In this document: in pieces, positions 9,201-14,966 of the stretch
Layout: each line of letters starts with the position of its first letter
Position numbering within the stretch: the first letter of the stretch is position 1
NCBI GenBank assembly: GCA_025677825.1
Contig: JAIXMO010000133.1
Location: forward strand, 1-14,966
Length of the DNA: 14,966 nucleotides
DNA from: Helicostylum pulchrum
Lineage: Eukaryota; Mucoromycota; Mucoromycetes; Mucorales; Mucoraceae
Direction of reading: 5' to 3'
The notes under the pieces: model-generated
Seen by the model: only the letters and a program-made list of their open reading frames with translations
What the model was told of the DNA's origin: nothing
The model's database searches: none
Made by a program: the position numbers and the translations under genes

Positions 9201-9229
9201 TATATCTGTATATATGCTTGATCACATCA

Positions 9230-9242
9230 TTGCCCTCCTTCC
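9230..9242 (-). promoter_or_regulatory. Probable polypurine tract for plus-strand priming
   Basis: The minus strand reads GGAAGGAGGG, followed by CAA and then the proposed U3 start TGATG. This is the most purine-rich stretch between the pol stop and the LTR and lies where such a primer is expected. The three-base gap before TG makes the exact boundary uncertain. Confidence 0.5.
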
Positions 9243-9501
9243 ACGTTTTGACTAGTGTATGTTTATTCTGTAACATTTAAAATGCAGGATGTAATGTATA
9301 TTGTAAGTTGAAAAACTTGTAATATGTATTTGGCAATTAAATTGTGGAGTATATGTATGTAGTGCGATCATAGTAGTATAATGTGTGTACCAGTAAAAAC
9401 CCATAGAATGAAATGACTGTTATGTATAAAGTAAAAAACCAAGAACTGGATAAAAAGTAAAATTGGGAAAAGGTTTACATTGTTTACGTATATAGAGTTT
9501 T
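9243..9501 (-). other. 3' non-coding region of the chromovirus
   Basis: About 260 bases between the pol stop and the purine tract. AT-rich, with no open frame or repeat that I can support. Confidence 0.6.
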
Positions 9502-12500
9502 TCAATTTCTGTTTCCAGAAGTTCTCTGTGATCGTCTTATTACGTTAGCATTTTTATTGCTGTGTCGATCGCGTGTGCCACGTTTACGTGTAGCGTTATT
9601 TACTGAAGCAGGTAACGAGCGATTACTGTTATCACCAGCGTTTCGGCGATCCCAATATAGCTGGATATGATACTTTGAGTCAAAGTCCTGTTCCGTTTGC
9701 CATGTGTTATCTTCAGGATTATCGTAACCAAGCCAGTGTACCAAATAGTTATAATTACCTGGTGTTCCACGATGACCAATAATAGCTTGTACTTCAAAAT
9801 GACCATCTTTGGGTTTATTTTGGGAAGCTGCATTAGCATTAATAAGTTTAAGATGATGCGTTGCTACATCTCTTGACAGAAGGTTACCTTGTGGGTCTGT
9901 TAAGATGTAGGATTTATTCTTTGTGTAGCCGCTTACAGTAAATGGGCCAGAATATCTTTCCTGTAACTTAGACGTACGGTGTACATTCTGTATCATGACG
10001 GTGCTACCGATTGGGTACATATCTTTAATAATTCTATGTGTCTTTTCAAACGGAGCGTGATCGTTGTCCTGTGTTTCTTTTATAAGTTTCGTTATTTCAG
10101 GAATAACTACTTCTTGTGCAAAAGCAAGACGATCGTCAATTAATTTAATGTCAGCTTTCTCAGTACTAAGAGTGTGCTCTACTTTAGAATAATCTTCAAA
10201 CCCATTAGGTTGTCTGTTAAAAACAATTGCAAAGGGTCTTGATTTATGTAACTTGGAATATTTACTATTCATGGCAAGTTGTACGCTATTAAGATATAAA
10301 TCCCAGCTATCATTTTTCCCGTTAAGCATTTTAATAATACTGTTTTTTGCAATGCCAAAAAATCTTTCACAGACCGAATTACCAGTGGGAGTGTACGGTA
10401 AAGATAGACGTCGATCAATACCACTAAGTAATATGAGTTGAGATACAATATTGTTCACAAATTCACTACCGTTATCATGGGAAATTACTTTAGGAAATGA
10501 AAATAGACAAAAGATGTTCAATAATTCTTTTGCTATTGTTAAACTACTTTTATCAGGCAAAGCGCGTAAAATAGTGAATCGACTAAAGTGGTCAACCATG
10601 ACAAGCATATAGTTATTGCCAGATGCAGAAGTTGTGTTAAACGTTCCGAGATCAATTGACCAGTGATCTAATGGCTGAGACGGTAAGACACTTCGAAAGG
10701 GGTGATATCCCTGCTTGGAAATATTAAAATGTCTACAAGTGGGACAATTCGAAATAATCCTGTGAATGTCATCTCTCATGTTCGTCCAATGCATATTGTA
10801 ATCGCGATGAATAGCGGCTTGAGTAGCAGTAATTCCAAAATGGCCGAATAAATGCACTTTGTTAATAATATCGTCACGTTCCTTAACAGGAGGTGTAATG
10901 TAATCAGCATAACGTAAGGCACTATTGATAAGTGTATCTTTTTCAGATGTAAACTTAGTTTCACGGATTGTATTGCAAATGGGTTCATTGTTACTTCCAG
11001 TACTAACATTAGTAAGTGAGTGTTTAATGAGTTTTTCATTGTGTGTGTAATCTCGAGCATGCTGTTTAAGTGCTTTTTTATAGAAAGTAGAAGAAATGTT
11101 CAATTGAGGTTTGAAGCGTTTCGTATTCTTTTTCTTAAAAATACGCTTTTCAATATGCGCGTGTGGTGGCTTGTTAGCAGCGAGTAAAAGCTTGTCACGC
11201 TTTTTTAAGATAAAGGGTTCCGTTTCATCTACTATTTTCCCCCCTTGCAGATTTTGAAAATCGTCAGAAAACAATCTACTACCAGCATCAGCAATGTAAT
11301 TCAGATGACCAGGCAAATGTACAACTGAATAAGAGAAAGCAAATAGCACTTCGTAATAAGTCAGAAGAAGATGGTTTGGAATTTGCTGCGAATGTAAATA
11401 GATCAAAGATCTGTGATCAACATGCAACGTGAAGTGTTTATTTACTAGCCATTTATTAAATCGCTGAAAACAATAAACAACTGCTAGAATTTCACGACGA
11501 GTAGTACTAAAATGAAGTTCACTACCAGAAAGTGATCGACTAGCCATAGCTACATAACGAATTTCGTTGTCAACTTTCATATACAAAACACCAGAAATAC
11601 CTGTGTTTGAAGCATCAGTAGCAACGTGTAAAGGATATTTATAGTCAATTGCATGAATAAGTGGAGCCGAAGATAATGCCTTTTGAAGATTTCGAACCGC
11701 ATGGGTGTGAACTTCTGTCCAGTGAGAAGGTAAGTCTTTGACATTACGCAATTTGTCTAAACAGGAACTAATATGTGCATACATAGGGATAGATCCTCGA
11801 AAGAAATTTAAATACCCAAGGAAAGAATTCAAAGCACGAGTAGTTGTAGGAATGGGGAATTGCAATGCTGTATTAACTTTTCTAGGATCAGGTAATAACG
11901 CGCCATTGACAATTGTCCAACCAAGAAGATGAATACTGGTTTGTGCAAGTATAAGTTTCTCAGAAGAAACTACGAGATTTGCCTTGGTCAACCGGCGTAG
12001 AACCTCGGCAACACATTCAGTATGATGAGCTAACGTACCAGAAGTACTAATTGTAAGATCGTCGACATAAACTTGTATGTAAGGAAGGTCATGAAATAAT
12101 TCTTGTAAGACTCGTTGAACAAGGTTTCCTACGAATGTGATTCCGAAACAACACTTTACGAAAGAATATGCGCGATTTGTGAAGGGACAGGTAAACGAAA
12201 GCTTGTGTCTGTCTTCAGCTTCTACAAGGAAACTGTTGAAGCAGGAACGAATATCAATAATTGAATGTATAGTAGCTTGTCCAATTCTAGAATGGATCTC
12301 TGAAATGAGTGGAAAGCTCTGTGTATCCGTTATTTCTAATATAGCGTTTAAATTGCGAACATCAGCAACGATACGAGGCTTCTTAAAAGAATATACACCA
12401 TCCATATCTTTTTTACTGACGACCAAAAGAGGTGAGTTAAAACCAGTATGCGAAGGAGCAGGTACAATAACAGATTCTTTTTCCCATAGTGCAATTTGAG

Positions 12501-13899
12501 CTAAGACAGACTCTTTAAAAGCGTAAGGAAGCGGAAATTGTTTTGTGTAAGCTACACAACCAGGTTTAGTAGGTAAGCGAACAATAGCTCCTGGAAGATT
12601 ACAATAAGTACGTGTTACATCGATAGCAGAATTCTGTTCCAATAAAGGTTTTAAAATTTCCAACATGTGTTTACGTTCAATATCAGTTCCGTAAGGACTA
12701 TTATTTGGGGCAAGTGTAGTGGGATCAATAGGAACAGGAGGAAATGGATTAGATTTGTCAATATCAAAATGAGATATAATTAAACCTGTAACTCCAATTT
12801 GAAGTGTAGACATTAAATCCATTCCTATTAAACATGGAATATTGGCATTATTTAACGAGGTAAAAATATCAAATATTTCGAATGTATGCGTATGAGTTTT
12901 ATTATTATAAAAAAATCGTAAACTAGAAAAACCATATCTTTTCTCTACAGAATTTGCATGACCTAGTTGTATGGTACCAGAAGTAGGAGTAATGGTGGCA
13001 TTGATGGCAGAGGCAAAAGATGGTGAAATAATACTAAATGTACTACCAGTATCTAAGATGGCATAAGTTTTGATATTTTCTATAATAACAGGCAAAACCA
13101 GCATGTTAGTTCTATTATCAGGCGGTACGCTGTATATTTCATGAAACTTACATAACTGTGCTTGCTCAGCAATCTCGAGAGCAACGTCGACGTCCATATC
13201 ACTAGTAGTGATGTCAGGAAGAGGAACAACAGGAACGGGAGGAACAGAAACGTTAGCATCAACTGATACTGTAGAAGAAGGCGTGGTGTTACTTAACTCG
13301 TCTTCCGACAAAGTCATACCAGCAAGGCGACGATGAGTATCATCTTGAGGAGGAGGAGGAGGATTGTTACCACGAATAGCAGTGTTACACATGTGTGCAG
13401 GCGTCCAACCAGCAGCTCCACAGTGCCTACATGTCCGACGATTGACATAAGACGAAGAAGAAGAAGAAGGTTCACCATTAGCACCAGCAGCAGCACGACA
13501 GTTTTCAGTATTGTGTGTGTCTACACGATGGTAGGAACAATACTTGTTACGACGCGGGCGGTTATTCCTTTCGGAACGTGATACAGGAGGAGAAACCGAA
13601 CTAGATCCAGCACCAGGTGTATATGCGTGAGCATACTTTGATTTAGAAGATGATTTAACATCATCATTGTCAAAAGCAGCTTGTACATGTGACCTTTTAG
13701 ATGAAGTAGGAGACGAACTAGAAGAAGCAGAAGCAGAAGAAGAAGAAGAGCCAACATTCTTGTAGAACTTGTTAAAGAAGTCCCGAGCAAAAGTAGTAAT
13801 GATGTCCAAAATCATACTTTCTAGAATCATCCAGAGAGGCAACAGAAATAGTAATCTGCTCAAACAAACCCTTAGGAAGAGCACGACCAAAAGTATCAA
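9502..13899 (-). CDS. pol: Pol polyprotein (protease-RT-RNase H-integrase-chromodomain) with the C-terminal part of Gag
   Basis: The open frame spans 1465 codons, counted from 13899, where it opens without a proper ATG. The first residues therefore overlap gag and are probably not used as a start. Residues about 50-110 are a Ser-rich linker. Two zinc-binding motifs follow: Cys121-His124-His129-Cys134 and Cys157-Cys160-His169-Cys171, both nucleocapsid-type and belonging to Gag. Protease has DTG at 283-285. Reverse transcriptase has Asp549 and YVDD at 611-614, although the usual PFG-x-x-NAP block reads CFGITFVGN. RNase H has Asp762, Glu803 and Asp828. Integrase has His1016, His1020, Cys1052 and Cys1055, then Asp1083, Asp1142 and Glu1178 (D,D35E). 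A chromodomain lies at about 1366-1416 with a YLVHWLGY core; in related elements this domain binds histone marks and guides integration. No stop interrupts the frame. Expression with gag would need a +1 shift near 13808-13811. Confidence 0.93.
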   Translation of the reverse strand: MILLVVLFLRVCLSRLLFLLPLWMILESMILDIITTFARDFFNKFYKNVGSSSSSASASSSSSPTSSKRSHVQAAFDNDDVKSSSKSKYAHAYTPGAGSSSVSPPVSRSERNNRPRRNKYCSYHRVDTHNTENCRAAAGANGEPSSSSSSYVNRRTCRHCGAAGWTPAHMCNTAIRGNNPPPPPQDDTHRRLAGMTLSEDELSNTTPSSTVSVDANVSVPPVPVVPLPDITTSDMDVDVALEIAEQAQLCKFHEIYSVPPDNRTNMLVLPVIIENIKTYAILDTGSTFSIISPSFASAINATITPTSGTIQLGHANSVEKRYGFSSLRFFYNNKTHTHTFEIFDIFTSLNNANIPCLIGMDLMSTLQIGVTGLIISHFDIDKSNPFPPVPIDPTTLAPNNSPYGTDIERKHMLEILKPLLEQNSAIDVTRTYCNLPGAIVRLPTKPGCVAYTKQFPLPYAFKESVLAQIALWEKESVIVPAPSHTGFNSPLLVVSKKDMDGVYSFKKPRIVADVRNLNAILEITDTQSFPLISEIHSRIGQATIHSIIDIRSCFNSFLVEAEDRHKLSFTCPFTNRAYSFVKCCFGITFVGNLVQRVLQELFHDLPYIQVYVDDLTISTSGTLAHHTECVAEVLRRLTKANLVVSSEKLILAQTSIHLLGWTIVNGALLPDPRKVNTALQFPIPTTTRALNSFLGYLNFFRGSIPMYAHISSCLDKLRNVKDLPSHWTEVHTHAVRNLQKALSSAPLIHAIDYKYPLHVATDASNTGISGVLYMKVDNEIRYVAMASRSLSGSELHFSTTRREILAVVYCFQRFNKWLVNKHFTLHVDHRSLIYLHSQQIPNHLLLTYYEVLFAFSYSVVHLPGHLNYIADAGSRLFSDDFQNLQGGKIVDETEPFILKKRDKLLLAANKPPHAHIEKRIFKKKNTKRFKPQLNISSTFYKKALKQHARDYTHNEKLIKHSLTNVSTGSNNEPICNTIRETKFTSEKDTLINSALRYADYITPPVKERDDIINKVHLFGHFGITATQAAIHRDYNMHWTNMRDDIHRIISNCPTCRHFNISKQGYHPFRSVLPSQPLDHWSIDLGTFNTTSASGNNYMLVMVDHFSRFTILRALPDKSSLTIAKELLNIFCLFSFPKVISHDNGSEFVNNIVSQLILLSGIDRRLSLPYTPTGNSVCERFFGIAKNSIIKMLNGKNDSWDLYLNSVQLAMNSKYSKLHKSRPFAIVFNRQPNGFEDYSKVEHTLSTEKADIKLIDDRLAFAQEVVIPEITKLIKETQDNDHAPFEKTHRIIKDMYPIGSTVMIQNVHRTSKLQERYSGPFTVSGYTKNKSYILTDPQGNLLSRDVATHHLKLINANAASQNKPKDGHFEVQAIIGHRGTPGNYNYLVHWLGYDNPEDNTWQTEQDFDSKYHIQLYWDRRNAGDNSNRSLPASVNNATRKRGTRDRHSNKNANVIRRSQRTSGNRN

Positions 13900-14767
13900 T
13901 CAATAATGAATTAGGTAACACTTGATCAACAGCACGTCGACGTAAAGTATTGAACCTGTCAATAAAGTTCTCGATCGATTCTCCAGGAAGCATCTTGATC
14001 ATCGTCAATTCACGAGCACAACGCGCACGTTCTTCATGAACATTGAGACCGTAACGAGCCGTAAAAGCAGTAGTAAAATCATTCCACGTAGGAGAAGCAG
14101 CATGAGCCGTACGATAATTTGTTAAAAAATCGTCATACCAAATACGAGCAGTTGGTGAAAGAAGAGGAGGTAATAAACGCAAGTAATTGTTATTCAAATC
14201 CAAACAATGACTGTTCATAATGTCCTCGAAGTGTTGAATACACGCCTTGATATCAGCAAAAACTTGGTGATCAGAAGAGCGATTGAAGACTTGACCTTCC
14301 CATTGAAACAAACACAACTTTGGTACAATAGTAGTAGGGGCTCTAGAAACAAAAGTTTCTGTACGAGCAACAGGAGAAGAAGTAGTGGCAGCAGAAGAAG
14401 AAGACAAGGAAGCAACAGAAGAAGTATCATCAACCATGGACGAACACGCGGCCTTCATCATTTTCAAGTCCTTCAACTTGTTTGCCAAAGTAGTACGAGC
14501 GTTGGTCAGTTCAACACCAACAGGAGCAGAAGCGATGTAAAGAGACAAATCCCTAATAGATGACTTCAACAAAGCAAAAGCAATCTTCATGTCAGCTTCA
14601 ACGTCGGCATGATTAATATGGCTAACGTTAGCCTCAGCAAGAGAGCTGTCAACGTCCATGTTATTATTCATAACCTCGGTATTAGCGACAGAAGGGGAAG
14701 CAGCATTGTTATGGTCAGTGTTACCAGCAGCGGGAGAACAAATAGGAGAAGAGGTGGGCACGGTCAT
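13772..14767 (-). CDS. gag: Gag capsid polyprotein, cut short by a frame change
   Basis: I chose the ATG at 14767 because the frame upstream runs into the LTR without an ATG and encodes a Phe-rich, non-Gag-like stretch. The frame gives 331 residues. Residues 1-150 are Ser/Thr/Ala-rich with a helical, charged part at about 55-105. Residues about 150-305 match the retrotransposon Gag core, with IWYDDF, W-x-x-F-x-x-A-F-x-x-RYG and the ELTMIKMLPGESIENFIDRF block. The frame leaves the conserved course after about residue 319, at a run of four T's, and ends 12 residues later. The neighbouring frame continues the expected sequence into the zinc motifs. Gag and pol frames overlap by 128 bases. Gag would assemble the virus-like particle that packages the element RNA in the cytoplasm. 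Confidence 0.85.
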   Translation of the reverse strand: MTVPTSSPICSPAAGNTDHNNAASPSVANTEVMNNNMDVDSSLAEANVSHINHADVEADMKIAFALLKSSIRDLSLYIASAPVGVELTNARTTLANKLKDLKMMKAACSSMVDDTSSVASLSSSSAATTSSPVARTETFVSRAPTTIVPKLCLFQWEGQVFNRSSDHQVFADIKACIQHFEDIMNSHCLDLNNNYLRLLPPLLSPTARIWYDDFLTNYRTAHAASPTWNDFTTAFTARYGLNVHEERARCARELTMIKMLPGESIENFIDRFNTLRRRAVDQVLPNSLLIDTFGRALPKGLFEQITISVASLDDSRKYDFGHHYYFCSGLL

Positions 14768-14890
14768 AGCAGTAAAAAAAGGATTTTTAAAAATAGAAGT
14801 TTTGAGTTTGAAATAAAAAAAAAAGAGAAAAAGAGATTTTTCTGGTAAGGGAAATAAACTTTTAAATATAACGAATATGATTAAAAAAAA
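14768..14890 (-). other. Leader between 5' LTR and gag
   Basis: A 123-base AT-rich leader. Directly after the LTR end the minus strand reads a run of eight T's, then AATCATATTCG. No TGG-led stretch matching a tRNA 3' end is present, so the primer-binding site is not recognisable. Confidence 0.6.
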
Positions 14891-14966
14891 TGTGGAATCT
14901 GAGCTATGAAATAGTAAAGATTCAAAAATAAAATAAAAACACAAAAGATACAAGAAAGTAATCAGT
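14891..14966 (-). repeat. 5' LTR, U5 end only (truncated by window edge)
   Basis: These 76 bases are identical to 7163-7238. The shared start defines the inner edge of the 5' LTR and the outer edge of the 3' LTR. The rest lies outside the window. Confidence 0.9.

Larger units (their letters stand above)
7163..9229 (-). repeat. 3' LTR, interrupted by a Tc1-like insertion
   Basis: The left boundary at 7163 is fixed by the copy at 14891: both begin TGTGGAATC and agree over all 76 visible bases. The right boundary is inferred from the terminal CA at 9228-9229 next to a pyrimidine-rich tract, and from the near-mirror ends (TGTGGAATC and GATCACATCA). Removing the insertion at 7557-9200 and one TA leaves about 421 bp, a normal LTR length. 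On the minus strand it holds U3, a TATATAAA box and an AATAAA signal before U5. Confidence 0.8.
7163..14966 (-). mobile_element. Ty3/gypsy chromovirus (LTR retrotransposon), 5' LTR cut by window edge
   Basis: Reading on the minus strand, the order is partial 5' LTR (14966-14891), leader, gag (14767-13772), pol (13899-9502), 3' non-coding region, purine tract and 3' LTR (9229-7163). The domain order protease, reverse transcriptase, RNase H, integrase identifies the Ty3/gypsy (Metaviridae-type) group, and the C-terminal chromodomain identifies a chromovirus. The visible 76 bases shared by the two LTRs are identical, which suggests a fairly recent insertion. A Tc1-like element is nested in the 3' LTR. 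The target-site duplication cannot be checked because the right end lies outside the window. Confidence 0.92.

Noticed and set aside
12137..12499. 120-codon plus-strand frame within the reverse transcriptase region
   Set aside because: It lies fully antisense to the conserved RT domain, with no recognisable motif.
13333..13581. Arg-rich open frame on the plus strand opposite pol
   Set aside because: It is the antisense shadow of Ser-rich and low-complexity codons of gag/pol and has no independent support.
13735..13752. GAA/AGA microsatellite-like runs (also near 13457 and 14394)
   Set aside because: They encode Ser-rich tracts of gag/pol on the other strand and are explained by coding composition.
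14768..14953. Possible N-terminal extension of gag upstream of 14767
   Set aside because: It has no ATG, is Phe-rich from T-runs, and extends into the LTR. The ATG at 14767 gives a normal Gag start.
1..14966. CRISPR arrays, tRNA or rRNA genes
   Set aside because: No regularly spaced repeats and no recognisable tRNA or rRNA sequence were seen; the short tandem repeats near 5012-5195 have too few units and short, unequal spacers.

Overview
The window looks like a repeat-rich stretch of a fungal nuclear genome. It is AT-rich, has short GT-AG introns of 50-79 bases, and carries a chromodomain Ty3/gypsy retrotransposon, Tc1/mariner elements and a tnp2-type transposase gene with an N-terminal C2H2 zinc finger. 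From general knowledge of such protein families, this mix fits an early-diverging filamentous fungus (Mucoromycota) best. That placement is inference, because there is no rRNA or core gene here to anchor it.

Layout. Positions 1-517 (minus) hold the 5' end of an unrecognised spliced gene that runs off the left edge. After a 0.7 kb AT-rich divergent intergenic region, 1225-4369 (plus) is a seven-exon tnp2-type transposase gene whose splice phases all agree, except for one extra base in exon 4 that breaks the frame. Positions 4370-5445 are mostly non-coding, with a short IS1595/Merlin-like transposase remnant, two small tandem repeats and promoter-like AT-rich DNA. Positions 5446-7036 are a complete Tc1-like transposon on the minus strand, with 37-bp terminal inverted repeats, a TA duplication and a transposase interrupted by a single in-frame TAG.

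From 7163 to the right edge lies one Ty3/gypsy chromovirus on the minus strand. Its 3' LTR (7163-9229) is split by a second, decayed Tc1-like element (7557-9200) with perfect 27-bp inverted repeats. Then come pol (9502-13899), gag (13772-14767), the leader, and the first 76 bases of the 5' LTR (14891-14966), identical to the matching part of the 3' LTR. Pol carries protease, reverse transcriptase, RNase H, integrase and a C-terminal chromodomain, with every catalytic residue I looked for present. Gag and pol are offset by +1 at a run of four T's that lies inside gag, before its zinc-binding motifs.

How the parts relate. Nothing here looks like a cooperating host pathway; the window is a nest of mobile elements. 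The likely order is chromovirus insertion, then insertion of an already inactive Tc1-like copy into its LTR. The first Tc1-like element sits 126 bp away, outside the LTR. The most unusual observations are a perfect 32-bp inverted copy of the LTR promoter region abutting the outer LTR end, the lack of a recognisable tRNA primer-binding site, the DD35D spacing of the first Tc1-like transposase, and single-base lesions in three otherwise well-kept mobile-element genes.
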